This document shows positions 35,531 through 44,781 of a DNA stretch of 64,000 nt, piece by piece. The notes below the pieces were generated by a model. It was not told the DNA's origin. It made no database searches and saw only the letters and a program-made list of their open reading frames with translations. The stretch is taken from positions 2,542,001-2,606,000 of the forward strand of contig NZ_JASKUT010000001.1 of the NCBI RefSeq assembly GCF_030167925.1, given 5' to 3'. The stretch comes from Paenibacillus silviterrae (GTDB taxonomy: Bacteria; Bacillota; Bacilli; Paenibacillales; NBRC-103111). Positions within the stretch are counted from its first letter, which is position 1, and every line of letters begins with the position of its first letter. The position numbers and the translations under genes were made by a program.

Positions 35531-36472
35531 TTAGCCTTGAACGATTTTGATTACATTGCGTACGGAATCCGCGGATTTATCAAGCGCCGCTTTCTCTTCC
35601 GGAAGCAGCTCAAGCTCGAATATTTTCTCGATCCCGTTGCCTCCAAGCAAGGTAGGGACGCCCATGAACAGATTGTCATAGCCGTATTCGCCTTCCAGCA
35701 AAGCTATCGAAGGAATGATGCGTTTCTTATCCTTAAGGATCGCTTCCGTCATTTGTACCAGGGAAGCGGCCGGTGCGTAGTACGCGGAACCGTTCCCGAG
35801 CAGATTGACGATCTCGCCGCCGCCTGTACGTGTACGCTGTACGATCGCTTCGATTCGCTCAGCCGGGATTAGCTTCTCAATAGGAATGCCGCCTACATTG
35901 GAGTAACGGACGAGCGGAACCATGTCGTCGCCGTGACCGCCAAGCACGAAGCCGCGAACGTCCTCAACGGATACATTCAGCTCTTGCGCGATGAAAGTAC
36001 AGTAACGCGCCGTGTCCAGGACACCGGATTGACCGATGACGCGATTTTTAGGGAATCCGAGTGCTTCAAAGGCAACGTAAGTCATGGCATCCACTGGGTT
36101 CGATAGGATGATTACGATGGAGTTAGGACTGGTTCTCTTCACATTCTCACAAACGGATTTCACAATGCCTGCGTTCGTGTTCACGAGATCGTCGCGGCTC
36201 ATGCCGGGCTTACGGGCGATCCCCGCTGTGATAATCACGATATCGGAATTCGCGGAATCATCATAGCTTGAAGTACCGATGATGTTTGCGTCAAAGCCTT
36301 GCACCGGGGATGCTTCGAGCATATCGAGCGCTTTCCCCTTCGTCGGGTTTTCCAATTGCGGGATATCGAGCAGAACGATGTCGCCAAGCTCCTTCTGAGC
36401 CAGCATCAGAGCAGTGGTTGCACCGGTAAATCCTGCACCTACAACAGTAATCTTCTTACGTTGAATAGCCAT
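35531..36472 (-). CDS. mdh: Malate dehydrogenase
   Basis: The LDH-like, NAD-dependent malate dehydrogenase of the TCA cycle, with 313 residues. The nucleotide-binding start is [16 protein letters not shown], substrate arginines are in [12 protein letters not shown], and the catalytic histidine is in [12 protein letters not shown] with D in [13 protein letters not shown]. It is the last gene of the citZ-icd-mdh operon, the same order as in Bacillus. A perfect hairpin separates it from icd. GGAGG precedes the ATG. Confidence 0.97.
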   Translation of the reverse strand: MAIQRKKITVVGAGFTGATTALMLAQKELGDIVLLDIPQLENPTKGKALDMLEASPVQGFDANIIGTSSYDDSANSDIVIITAGIARKPGMSRDDLVNTNAGIVKSVCENVKRTSPNSIVIILSNPVDAMTYVAFEALGFPKNRVIGQSGVLDTARYCTFIAQELNVSVEDVRGFVLGGHGDDMVPLVRYSNVGGIPIEKLIPAERIEAIVQRTRTGGGEIVNLLGNGSAYYAPAASLVQMTEAILKDKKRIIPSIALLEGEYGYDNLFMGVPTLLGGNGIEKIFELELLPEEKAALDKSADSVRNVIKIVQG

Positions 36473-36500
36473 GATCCGGTTAGCCTCCTGAATTAGAGTA

Positions 36501-36519
36501 GGGGCGCTATAAGCGCCCC
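36501..36519 (-). other. Intercistronic hairpin between icd and mdh
   Basis: GGGGCGCT (36501-36508) pairs perfectly with AGCGCCCC (36512-36519) around a 3-base loop. No T-run follows on the minus strand. It probably acts as an RNA-processing or stability element that sets mdh expression apart from citZ-icd. Confidence 0.6.
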
Positions 36520-36525
36520 ATTAAA

Positions 36526-37821
36526 TTAGAAGTTAGCGATGATTTGGTTAGCGAACTCGGAGCATTTCACTTCGGTTGCGCCTTCCATCAAGCGAGCGAA
36601 GTCATAAGTAACTGTCTTGTTATTGATCGCTTTTTCCATCCCTTTGTAGATCAGCTCAGCTGCTTCCAGCCAGCCGAGGTGCTCCAGCATCATAACGCCG
36701 GACAGGATAACGGAACCAGGGTTAACTACGTCCAAACCTGCATACTTCGGAGCTGTACCATGTGTTGCTTCGAAGATCGCATGACCGGTTACATAGTTAA
36801 TATTTGCTCCCGGCGCGATTCCAATACCTCCAACTTGTGCAGCAAGGGCATCGGACAAGTAGTCGCCGTTCAGGTTCAGGGTAGCGATAACGTCAAAATC
36901 TGTAGGACGAGTCAATACTTGCTGCAATGCAATGTCAGCGATAGCGTCCTTAACGATGATTTTGCCTTCCGCTTCAGCAGCCTTTTGAGCCGCATTAGCA
37001 GCATCCGTGCCTTGTTCTTCCTTGATCTTGTCGTATTGAGCCCAAGTGAAGGTTTTGTCGCCGAACTCTTGCTCAGCCAGCTCATAACCCCAGTTTTTGA
37101 ACGCACCTTCAGTGAACTTCATGATATTTCCTTTGTGAACCAAGGTAACGCTCTTGCGGTTGTGTGCGATGGCGTACTCGATTGCGGAACGGATCAAACG
37201 CTTGGAGCCTTCGGAGGATACAGGCTTAATACCGATACCGGAAGTCTCAGGGAAGCGGATCTTCTTCACGCCCATCTCGTTTTGCAGGAAGGAGATGACT
37301 TTCTTCACTTCATCGGAGCCTGCAGCCCACTCGATACCGGCGTAGATGTCCTCTGTGTTCTCACGGAAAATAACCATGTCAACCAGCTCAGGGCGCTTTA
37401 CAGGGGAAGGAACACCCTTGAAGTAACGAACCGGACGGGAGCAAACGTACAGATCCAGCTCTTGGCGAAGCGCAACGTTGAGGGAACGGATACCGCCGCC
37501 GATTGGCGTAGTCAATGGACCCTTGATAGCAACGATGTACTCGCGGATAGCCGTCAGTGTGTCGCTCGGAAGCCAGTTGTTGAATTTGTTGAAGGCTTTC
37601 TCGCCGGCAAACACTTCGTACCAGGCGATTTTCTTTTGGCCGTTGTAGGCTTTCTCTACCGCTGCATCAAGAACGCGCTTGGAAGCAGCCCAGATGTCAG
37701 GACCTGTGCCGTCACCTTCGATGAAAGGAATGATCGGGTTATTAGGAACGTTCAGTTTTCCGTTAGTAATCGTGATTTTTTCGCCTTCAGTTGGCGCTGC
37801 ATAATTTTCGAATTGTGCCAT
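36526..37821 (-). CDS. icd: NADP-dependent isocitrate dehydrogenase
   Basis: This enzyme oxidatively decarboxylates isocitrate to 2-oxoglutarate in the cytoplasm. The product starts [10 protein letters not shown] at ATG 37821 and has 431 residues, close to the Bacillus enzyme. Motifs include [12 protein letters not shown], the phosphorylatable serine loop [27 protein letters not shown], and the metal-binding [15 protein letters not shown]. The NADP-specific residues lie in [16 protein letters not shown] is 12 bases upstream, a little far. An upstream in-frame extension lacks a ribosome site. It is the middle gene of citZ-icd-mdh. Confidence 0.96.
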   Translation of the reverse strand: MAQFENYAAPTEGEKITITNGKLNVPNNPIIPFIEGDGTGPDIWAASKRVLDAAVEKAYNGQKKIAWYEVFAGEKAFNKFNNWLPSDTLTAIREYIVAIKGPLTTPIGGGIRSLNVALRQELDLYVCSRPVRYFKGVPSPVKRPELVDMVIFRENTEDIYAGIEWAAGSDEVKKVISFLQNEMGVKKIRFPETSGIGIKPVSSEGSKRLIRSAIEYAIAHNRKSVTLVHKGNIMKFTEGAFKNWGYELAEQEFGDKTFTWAQYDKIKEEQGTDAANAAQKAAEAEGKIIVKDAIADIALQQVLTRPTDFDVIATLNLNGDYLSDALAAQVGGIGIAPGANINYVTGHAIFEATHGTAPKYAGLDVVNPGSVILSGVMMLEHLGWLEAAELIYKGMEKAINNKTVTYDFARLMEGATEVKCSEFANQIIANF

Positions 37822-37950
37822 GGGTATGTATTGCCTCCTCAGTAATATATGGTTCATTACAAAATTGAACGGGAGCCGCGGCGCTGCCGCTGACGGCGCG
37901 CGACGCAGCAACCCGTTGGTTGCCTTTTACCTATTGGTTCCGGTAATAAC

Positions 37951-37970
37951 AAGCGCTCGAATTAGCGCTT
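37951..37970 (-). other. Hairpin at the citZ stop codon
   Basis: AAGCGCT (37951-37957) pairs with AGCGCTT (37964-37970), overlapping the citZ stop. The 130-base citZ-icd gap also contains a GGCAACC/GGGTTGC stem and GC-rich sequence on the minus strand. These could attenuate or process the message between the two genes. No T-run is present. Confidence 0.45.
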
Positions 37971-39074
37971 CTCAATCGGAACGTAAGCTTGATGAGCAGG
38001 GCCCGTATATTCCGCACGAGGACGGATCAGACGGTTGTTCTCATACTGCTCAAGGATATGAGCCGTCCAGCCGGAGGTACGGCTGATCGCAAAGATCGGC
38101 GTGAACAGATCACGCGGGATTTCAAGGGATGTGTATACGGAAGCGGAGTAGAAGTCTACGTTTGGCTTCAGACCCTTTTGTCCGGTTACGAGCTCTTCGA
38201 TCTTGATGGACATGTTGTACCAGTTCAGGTTACCGGTCAGCTTGCCCAGCTCATGGGACATCTTCTGCAGATGCTTGGCGCGAGGGTCGCCGTTCTTGTA
38301 AACGCGGTGACCGAAGCCCATAATCTTTTCTTTGTTGGCGAGCTTCTCGTTGATGTAGCTTTCAGCTTTATCGAAAGTTCCGATTTCTTCCAGCATCGCC
38401 ATAACGGCTTCGTTGGCGCCGCCGTGAAGCGGTCCCTTCAAAGCCCCGATAGCGGAGGTTACGCCGGAGTAAATATCGGAAAGTGTTGCTACGGTTACGC
38501 GGGCTGCGAAGGTGGAAGCATTCAGCTCATGGTCAGCGTGAAGCACGAGCGCCTTGTCCAAAGCTTCGATGGCGATCTTCTCCGGATCCTTGCCTGTAAG
38601 CATATAAAGGAAGTTCTCGGCAATGGTTGCGTTCGCTTTAGGTGCAATCGGCTCTTTGCCTTCGCGGATGCGCGAGAATGCAGCTACGATCGTAGTGATC
38701 TGAGCTTGCAGCTTGATGGCTTTGCGGAGGTTGGCTTCCGGTGTCATATCATTAGCTTCCGCATCATACAGAGCCAAAGAAGAAACGGCAGAACGAAGAG
38801 CTGCCATTGTATTTACATCTTTAGGATATGTTTTGATTTGCTCGAGTACTTGAGCGGGAACCTGTGCATGGTTGCTCAAGTCTTGAAGCAATTGGTTCAG
38901 CTCGGAGCGATTAGGCAGCTTGCCGTACCATAGCAAATATACGACCTCTTCGAATGTAGCGTTCTCCGCCAAGTCATCTATGTTGATGCCCCGATACGTA
39001 AGCACGCCGTCTATGATGGAGCTAATGGAGGACGTTGTGGCTACGATCCCTTCCAAACCTTTGGTGGCTGTCAA
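37962..39074 (-). CDS. citZ: Citrate synthase
   Basis: It condenses acetyl-CoA and oxaloacetate at the entry to the TCA cycle. The TTG start at 39074, 8 bases after AAAGGAG, gives MTATKGLEGIVA and 370 residues, matching Bacillus CitZ. The active-site histidines and aspartate are in VLHADHELNAS, GPLHGGANEA and IMGFGHRVYKNGDPRA, and the C-terminal D region is VDFYSASVY. It is the promoter-proximal gene of citZ-icd-mdh. A CcpC-like dyad upstream suggests citrate-responsive control. Confidence 0.97.
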   Translation of the reverse strand: MTATKGLEGIVATTSSISSIIDGVLTYRGINIDDLAENATFEEVVYLLWYGKLPNRSELNQLLQDLSNHAQVPAQVLEQIKTYPKDVNTMAALRSAVSSLALYDAEANDMTPEANLRKAIKLQAQITTIVAAFSRIREGKEPIAPKANATIAENFLYMLTGKDPEKIAIEALDKALVLHADHELNASTFAARVTVATLSDIYSGVTSAIGALKGPLHGGANEAVMAMLEEIGTFDKAESYINEKLANKEKIMGFGHRVYKNGDPRAKHLQKMSHELGKLTGNLNWYNMSIKIEELVTGQKGLKPNVDFYSASVYTSLEIPRDLFTPIFAISRTSGWTAHILEQYENNRLIRPRAEYTGPAHQAYVPIEKR

Positions 39075-39112
39075 GATAATCTCTCCTTTTGCAGTCAATT
39101 TCACATATGTTA

Positions 39113-39167
39113 ATAATAAAGTATTTACCAAGTAAAGTGAACAAATTTAGACATAAAAGTTCATTAT
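39113..39167 (-). promoter_or_regulatory. citZ promoter with CcpC-like dyad
   Basis: On the minus strand -35 TTCACT (39141-39136) and -10 TATTAT (39118-39113) are 17 bases apart. Upstream of them, ATAA-N7-TTAT (39153-39167) matches the binding dyad of CcpC, the citrate-responsive repressor of Bacillus citZ and citB. The remaining gap up to 39312 shows no gene, only a short TCTAGAA/TTCTAGA repeat near 39250. Confidence 0.6.
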
Positions 39168-39312
39168 CAGCACCATAACCAAAATTTTAATCGATGTAAT
39201 TTCGGTGATGCAATTCGCATCGATCCGTTAAGCGATCCGTTTCGGCCCCTCTAGAAGCTTTTTCTAGATGGATCTAAATTATACTCTATCCTCCCATCCA
39301 AACGCAAAAACA

Positions 39313-39331
39313 CCCCTCGATCAATGAGGGG
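39313..39331 (-). terminator. Terminator at the end of the first DUF2382 gene
   Basis: CCCCTC (39313-39318) pairs with GAGGGG (39326-39331), with an outer AACGCA/TGCGTT pair. The minus strand reads GTGTTTTTG after the stem. It overlaps the stop codon. Confidence 0.65.
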
Positions 39332-39908
39332 CCTGCGTTTGTTCCTCCGTCACGTCAGCCTTGCCTGCCACTTCCACGGAAGCGACTTCTTTTCTAAGCG
39401 TCTCCGTTACCTCTTCCACGGTTTCATATTCTTTCTTATAAACCTTTACATCGCCTGTAACCACCGCATGCTTCAGAACCTCGAGACGCTCTTCTTTAAC
39501 AGGGATGCGAATCGTTTTGGATTCAGCCTCCGGGCCTGTTCCTTCCTTGGTTTCAATCACAATCTCTTCCCTGACCACCGGCACCTTTACCGTTTGTTCT
39601 TCCTCGATGCGTTCGCGATGCACGTGAACCTCCCCCGTCTTCACGCGCTCCTTATCCACGTGCAGCCGCTCCTCGCGCAGCACCATTTTACCCTCTTCAG
39701 CCTTATCCTGCGTTTCATTCGCGTGCACTTCCTTCGGTGCAATCACACGGATAACTACCCCAAGCACACTGCCTGCTATGGCGCCTACGATGACTCCTGC
39801 AAGAGTAACCCACATCATATTCACCGTGCCGTAAGTGCCGACGAAAAAGCCGATGACACCCCCTGCTACCGCACCAGCGGCCAATCCGAAGCCAAGTCTG
39901 CGATCCAT
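39321..39908 (-). CDS. DUF2382 (YsnF/AvaK) protein with membrane glycine zipper
   Basis: The N-terminus has a glycine-zipper membrane hairpin (FGLAAGAVAGGVIGFFVGTYG and VTLAGVIVGAIAGSVLGVVI). A hydrophilic DUF2382 repeat domain follows: LREERLHVDKERVKTGEVHVHRE, VPVVREEIVIE, and TIRIPVKEERLEVLKHAVVTGDVKVYKK. It has 195 residues. YsnF/AvaK proteins are linked to general stress response and bind envelopes or surfaces; no activity is established. It neighbours a soluble paralogue upstream on the same strand, suggesting a membrane and a cytosolic form of the same module. Confidence 0.85.
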   Translation of the reverse strand: MDRRLGFGLAAGAVAGGVIGFFVGTYGTVNMMWVTLAGVIVGAIAGSVLGVVIRVIAPKEVHANETQDKAEEGKMVLREERLHVDKERVKTGEVHVHRERIEEEQTVKVPVVREEIVIETKEGTGPEAESKTIRIPVKEERLEVLKHAVVTGDVKVYKKEYETVEEVTETLRKEVASVEVAGKADVTEEQTQAPH

Positions 39909-39937
39909 TTTGCCGTGCCTCCCTTTTTGTTAACCAA

Positions 39938-39964
39938 ACACCCCCGGCCAACAGCCGGAGGTGT
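39938..39964 (-). terminator. Hairpin between the two DUF2382 genes
   Basis: ACACC-C-CCGGC (39938-39948) pairs with GCCGG-A-GGTGT (39954-39964) with one mismatch. A T-rich stretch follows on the minus strand further on (TAACAAAAAGGG, read in reverse). It could be a partial terminator. Confidence 0.5.
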
Positions 39965-39983
39965 CGAGAATAAAGCTGTTTAA

Positions 39984-40445
39984 TTATCGAATTTCTTCGG
40001 CGTCAACATCTTCCACTACAGTGCTGTCGCCTTCCACTTCCACTCTTGCCTCTTCCCTGCGAACGGTATCCGTAACGGCTTGTGTCTCTTGAACGGTACG
40101 CTTATGCATCGCTACTTCGCCCGTCACTACCGTATGCTTGTCCACATGGACGCGGTCTTCGCTGACCGGAATCCGGATCGTTTCCTCCCGGCCGATCGGC
40201 TCATCCGATGCTTCCGCGTCGAAGCTTCTTCTTTCAATCACCACTTCTTCATGGCTTACCGGCACGTGGACCGTTTTTTGTTCCGCGATGACATCCTTGT
40301 GCAGCTTCACTTCGCCCGTCTGCACGCGATCCTTCGAGATATCCAGCTCTTCCTGACGAAGCTGCACGGCTGCTTCGCGATCCTCATCCCTTACCTCGTG
40401 ATTTTCCTTCTTCTCATCATCAAAAATGTTAAATAAATCTGCCAT
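39984..40445 (-). CDS. DUF2382 (YsnF/AvaK) protein, soluble
   Basis: A soluble paralogue of the neighbouring protein. It has 153 residues from ATG 40445 with GGAGG 10 bases upstream. An acidic N-terminus (FNIFDDEKKENHEVRDEDRE) leads into DUF2382 with two related halves: RQEELDISKDRVQTGEVKLHK and IRIPVSEDRVHVDKHTVVTGEVAMHK. The charge pattern and VPVSHEEVVIERR motif are characteristic. It lacks a membrane segment. It is divergent from ppx. A stress role is inferred from the family. Confidence 0.83.
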   Translation of the reverse strand: MADLFNIFDDEKKENHEVRDEDREAAVQLRQEELDISKDRVQTGEVKLHKDVIAEQKTVHVPVSHEEVVIERRSFDAEASDEPIGREETIRIPVSEDRVHVDKHTVVTGEVAMHKRTVQETQAVTDTVRREEARVEVEGDSTVVEDVDAEEIR

Positions 40446-40613
40446 GATGACTCGACCTCCAAGCGTAGTGGATTTGGTGTCACGTAGACTAAGGTAACCC
40501 TTTTTGGTGTCCCTTATTCTAACCAAACATATACTGCATGAAGTCCCATCGCTTTTTTGGTAAAATAGGAATATTGCATACAACTTGTCCTACGCCCAAA
40601 GGAGGAACATGCC

Positions 40614-42149
40614 ATGAACAGCCGCCGCATCGGCATTATCGATATCGGTTCGAATTCCATTCGTCTCGTGATCTATGACATCCAAGCGAACGGAGCCTAC
40701 CGGGTCATAAGCGAATTTAAGCAATCCGCCCGACTTAGCGGTAGAATGAGCATGGACGGTTCCCTACCTGCTGCCGGAATAGACGGCATAGTCCGAATCC
40801 TTCAAAATTTCAGAGGCATTTGTAAGGCTCACCAAGTCACAAGCCTTCGGGCTGTAGCAACCGCAGCTATACGCAATGCTTCCAACTCCGAAGAAATAGT
40901 AAATCAATTACGTGAGCAAAGCGGAATTCAGGTGGAGCTGCTTACCGGCGAGGATGAAGCCCGTATCGGCTTCTTGGGGATGAGCCAAACGCTTGATATC
41001 GCGGACGGCCTCTTAATTGATATCGGGGGAGGGAGCACGGAGGTTTCTCTCTTTCGCGGTAAAAAGCTGCTGCACAGCGTATCCTTCCCTTTCGGCGCGG
41101 TGAATACGGCAAGACGTTTCAATACGGACGGAGAAGCCCCGGAAGCGAAGCTGCATGAAATCCGTAACATGGTGCTGCAAGCCGTTGCAAGCGAGCCTTG
41201 GATCCGAACCAACGAGGGAAAGCCGATGGTGGGTTTGGGAGGAACGTTCCGGTCCCTATGTAAAATACATCAGCGTAGACACCAGTATCCTCTGCCGATT
41301 ACGCATAATTATCCTATGTCCGGTGAAGCGATGCAGGAGCTTACCGAGTGGCTGCCTAAACTTCCCCCCGACAAACGGAAGAAGGTGGATGGATTATCCA
41401 AAGACCGGTTCGACCTGATTGTTCCCGGGCTCATTATTGTGGATACCCTATTCCAAGCGTCCGGCTCCAGCCACTGTGTCATCAGCGGCGCGGGACTTCG
41501 GGACGGTATTTTTTATGAAAGCTTTGCAGCGGAGGACACTTCCCTGCCCATTGCAGAGAGAAGCTCCGACAATTTGTATAAACTGCATTCCACAGTTCCT
41601 CCGGCTCATTCGAAGCATGTGAAGCATTCCGCTCTTACCATCTACGATGCGCTCACCGCCGCGGGCAAGCATCCATTTGACCCGCGAACCCGGCTTTGTC
41701 TAGAAATTGCCGCCAAGCTGTATAGAATCGGAGTGTCCCTAAGCTATTACCAATACGCGAAGCACACCTTCTATATGTTGGCCGGCGCAAGGATTGACGG
41801 ACTTACCCACAGAGAGACACTGCTGTGTGCTTTCATTGCTACCTACAAAACGAAAAAACGCCTGCTGCACATGTGGTCGCCCTATCGTGAAATTATGCTG
41901 GACAGTGACGTTGAGCTCGTCGTTCGTCTGGGCAGCATCCTGCAGCTGGCTGTAGCCTTGGACAGCAGCGAAACCCAGCCCTTGCACCTAATATATGCCG
42001 TCTCTGACGACAAGTCGCTCCGGCTTCAGCTGCAAATACAAAACGACCCCACTGCCGAATTCAGTGAGGTCGAAGAACTGCAAAAGGATTTTCGCAAAAT
42101 ATGGGGCTTGTCGGTTCAGCTTAACGCGCCGTCTTTTTCCACGATTTGA
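40614..42149 (+). CDS. ppx: Exopolyphosphatase (Ppx/GppA family)
   Basis: The enzyme releases phosphate from polyphosphate ends, or pppGpp in GppA members. The actin-like ATPase folds are evident: GIIDIGSNSIRLVIYD (residues 7-22), VATAAIRNASN, TGEDEARIGFLG with the catalytic E, and LLIDIGGGSTEVSLF. The C-terminal HD-like domain follows (HSKHVKHSALTIYDAL). It has 511 residues, the long form. AAAGGAGG lies 9 bases before the ATG. It converges on ppk with a 29-base overlap of coding ends. Confidence 0.93.
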   Translation: MNSRRIGIIDIGSNSIRLVIYDIQANGAYRVISEFKQSARLSGRMSMDGSLPAAGIDGIVRILQNFRGICKAHQVTSLRAVATAAIRNASNSEEIVNQLREQSGIQVELLTGEDEARIGFLGMSQTLDIADGLLIDIGGGSTEVSLFRGKKLLHSVSFPFGAVNTARRFNTDGEAPEAKLHEIRNMVLQAVASEPWIRTNEGKPMVGLGGTFRSLCKIHQRRHQYPLPITHNYPMSGEAMQELTEWLPKLPPDKRKKVDGLSKDRFDLIVPGLIIVDTLFQASGSSHCVISGAGLRDGIFYESFAAEDTSLPIAERSSDNLYKLHSTVPPAHSKHVKHSALTIYDALTAAGKHPFDPRTRLCLEIAAKLYRIGVSLSYYQYAKHTFYMLAGARIDGLTHRETLLCAFIATYKTKKRLLHMWSPYREIMLDSDVELVVRLGSILQLAVALDSSETQPLHLIYAVSDDKSLRLQLQIQNDPTAEFSEVEELQKDFRKIWGLSVQLNAPSFSTI

Positions 42150-44205
42150 TCTTCATGGCTTCGAATTGGCTGCGGAGCGGCTTCTCGCCCTCCGCCAGTA
42201 CCCTTTCGTACAAACCGCTCGATTGCAGCACTCTCGCCTTAACATTATCCTCCAGGCTTAGTTTCAAGATATGGATGAGCGAGGTTTTGATATGCTGGTC
42301 GAAGACCGGACACATTAACTCTACCCGCCGTGTCAAGTTCCTTGTCATCCAATCCGCGCTGGCGATGTAGATCTCCGGGTCCCCTTCGTTTTCAAAGTAA
42401 AAAATACGCGAATGCTCCAAGAAACGGTCCACAATGCTGCGGACCGATATATTCTCACTAAGGCCCGGCACCCCCGGACGCAGACAACAAACCCCTCTGA
42501 CGATAAGCTCCACCTTTACTCCTGCCTGAGAAGCGGCGTACAGTTCATCCACCATTTGCTGATTCGACAAAGAATTGAGCTTCGCAATAATTTTCGCAGG
42601 CTTGCCTTCGGAAGCGAACTGCGCTTCCTTCCTGATCTTCTCGAACAATTTATCCTTCAAATCCGTCGGAGCTACGCCGAAGGCCTTCCAGTTATGCGGA
42701 GCCGAGTAGCCGGTCACCTCATTGAACAAGGCGGAGGCATCTTCTCCGATGATTTTATGTGTCGTGAATAAACCTACATCCGTATACAGTTTGGCTGTAT
42801 TATCGTTATAATTTCCTGTGCCGACATGAACATAACGGCGCAAGCCGTCCGGCTCCTGCCTTACCACCAAGGTGATTTTGGCGTGCGTCTTCAAACCAAC
42901 CAGACCGTAAACGACGTGGCATCCCGATTGCTCCAGCTTGCGTGCCCATGCAATGTTTCGCTCTTCGTCGAAGCGCGCCTTCAGCTCCACAACGACTGTT
43001 ACCTGCTTACCCGATTCGGCCGCACGGGCCAGCGCTTGAATGAGCGGTGAGTTCCCGCTTACCCTGTACAGTGTCATTTTGATGGCAAGCACCTGCGGAT
43101 CGTAAGCCGCCTGGCAGACGAAATCCGTCACCGCATCGAACGATTCGTAGGGATGATACACGAGAACGTCTTTGTTCCGAAGCACGGTGAACATATCCTC
43201 CGTATCACTCAGCTCGATCGGGTATACCGGCTTGATCGGCGGGTAACGCAAATGCTCGAAGCCATGAACCGAACCGGCCAGCTTCATGAAATAGGTTAAA
43301 TCGATCGGTCCGTCAATTTCAAAAATATTATCCGTGATCTCGAACTCATCCATCAGCTGGGTGAGAGCATACGGATGAATGCCCTTCTCTACCTCAAGGC
43401 GAACCGGTGCCCCCCATCGTCGGCGTCGCAGCTGCGCTTCAATCTCCTCAAGCAAATCCTCCGCGCCTTCTTCATTGAGCGTTAAATCCGCATTGCGTGT
43501 CAATCGAAACCCATGTACGGCAAGCGGCGTGTAGCCGGTAAATAACGTATGGATATGCTGCTCGATTAAATCCTCCAGCAATATATATTCATGCTTCTTG
43601 CTGTTGGGACGCGTAGGCAGGGCGATATAACGGTTCAGGTTGGAGGGTACCTGCAAAATGGCAAAGTACGGCTCCTCATCGATTGTCTCATCGTCCTTGT
43701 TCAGCACGACGGCTAAATAAAGACTTTGTGTATGAACAAGAGGAAACGGACGCGACTGGTCCACCGCCATCGGTGTAAGCACGGGAAAAATGATGTCGTG
43801 ATAATACTCATCCATTGCACTCCGCTGGGTCACGTTCAAGTCCTCATAATCGACGAAAAGAATGCCTTCTTTGGCAAGCTGTCGCGTTACATCGCGATAC
43901 GTACGGTACTGCTCTGCAACCATTTTGGAAGAACGCCTCATAATTCGTTTGAATAAACTTGCAGGAGTATAACCGGTAAAATCTTTTTTGGTAAAACCTG
44001 CCTTCATCTGGTCCTTGACACCGGCCACCCGGACACTCATGAACTCGTCCAGGTTCGAAGAGACAATGGAGAGAAATTTGACCCTCTCGAGGAGCGGCGT
44101 GCTCGGATCCTGAGCCTCCTCCAGTACGCGCCAGTTAAATTCCACCCAGCTTAAATCGCGATTGATATATTGGTTCGCAGTCTCTCGGGCAGCAGTATCT
44201 TTCAT
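42121..44205 (-). CDS. ppk: Polyphosphate kinase 1
   Basis: It reversibly makes long-chain polyphosphate from ATP. The 694-residue chain from ATG 44205 (GGAGG 12 bases upstream) has the four PPK1 domains, beginning INRDLSWVEFNWRVLEEA. The catalytic histidines are near 441 in GLKTHAKITLVVR and 460 in RYVHVGTGNYNDNTAKLYTD, 19 residues apart as in the E. coli enzyme. RVPGL-like C-terminal motifs (RGVCCLRPGVPGLSENI) are present. A TTG at 44217 would abut the ribosome site. Its end overlaps the convergent ppx end. No PhoP box is obvious. Confidence 0.96.
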   Translation of the reverse strand: MKDTAARETANQYINRDLSWVEFNWRVLEEAQDPSTPLLERVKFLSIVSSNLDEFMSVRVAGVKDQMKAGFTKKDFTGYTPASLFKRIMRRSSKMVAEQYRTYRDVTRQLAKEGILFVDYEDLNVTQRSAMDEYYHDIIFPVLTPMAVDQSRPFPLVHTQSLYLAVVLNKDDETIDEEPYFAILQVPSNLNRYIALPTRPNSKKHEYILLEDLIEQHIHTLFTGYTPLAVHGFRLTRNADLTLNEEGAEDLLEEIEAQLRRRRWGAPVRLEVEKGIHPYALTQLMDEFEITDNIFEIDGPIDLTYFMKLAGSVHGFEHLRYPPIKPVYPIELSDTEDMFTVLRNKDVLVYHPYESFDAVTDFVCQAAYDPQVLAIKMTLYRVSGNSPLIQALARAAESGKQVTVVVELKARFDEERNIAWARKLEQSGCHVVYGLVGLKTHAKITLVVRQEPDGLRRYVHVGTGNYNDNTAKLYTDVGLFTTHKIIGEDASALFNEVTGYSAPHNWKAFGVAPTDLKDKLFEKIRKEAQFASEGKPAKIIAKLNSLSNQQMVDELYAASQAGVKVELIVRGVCCLRPGVPGLSENISVRSIVDRFLEHSRIFYFENEGDPEIYIASADWMTRNLTRRVELMCPVFDQHIKTSLIHILKLSLEDNVKARVLQSSGLYERVLAEGEKPLRSQFEAMKIKSWKKTAR

Positions 44206-44381
44206 AAGGAAATGCAACCTCCATGGTTATTAGCCGAATTTGCAAACAAGAGATGCCTGATGTGCCAGCCGATCTGTCGTTATTCTCTCTCATTCTACTC
44301 ATTCCATGGTAATTCGACAATGTTAACAATGCACTTGATTTTTGTAAAAATTATGTAAATATCCAAGCTTGAGTATTCGCC

Positions 44382-44777
44382 CTACCTCCGCCAAAACAAT
44401 TGAAAATTCCCCTGGCTGATCAATCTTCGGATCAGGATCAACGCCCAAGCCTTGAAGACCGGACGGGTTAGTGGGAAGACAAGAAGAAATCCGAGGATAT
44501 CTGTAAGGAAACCGGGTGTAAGCAGAAGCAGACCTCCGGCAAAAATACAGATTCCGTCCAGTATAGAGTCGGTCGGAACCTGGCCATTGCGCATCTGGTA
44601 CTGCGCGTACTCCCAAACACGTCTCCCTTCGCGCCTTGCCATCCATGCGCCCGTAAAGCCCGTCAGCAGGAGGAGGAAGAAGGTTTGCCAGCCTCCGATA
44701 AGCTTACCTATGGTGAACAAGCCCCAGATCTCAAGAGCCGGTACAAGGATCATTATGACAACCAGCAGGCGGTACAT
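44382..44777 (-). CDS. fxsA: FxsA-family membrane protein
   Basis: A 131-residue protein starting MYRLLVVIMILVPALEIWG at ATG 44777. It has the FxsA pattern of four hydrophobic helices, with GGWQTFFLLLLTGFTGAWMARREG and FAGGLLLLTPGFLTDILGFLLV. E. coli FxsA relieves F-plasmid exclusion of phage T7; the cellular role is unknown. It begins 4 bases after the thioesterase stop and is translationally coupled. In Bacillus, fxsA (ytwI) also lies between pyk and citZ, so the position is ancestral. Confidence 0.9.
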   Translation of the reverse strand: MYRLLVVIMILVPALEIWGLFTIGKLIGGWQTFFLLLLTGFTGAWMARREGRRVWEYAQYQMRNGQVPTDSILDGICIFAGGLLLLTPGFLTDILGFLLVFPLTRPVFKAWALILIRRLISQGNFQLFWRR

Positions 44778-44781
44778 AGCT

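Noticed and set aside
36544..37845. A 433-codon plus-strand frame opposite icd
   Set aside because: It is a shadow of icd with no ribosome site or recognisable domain.
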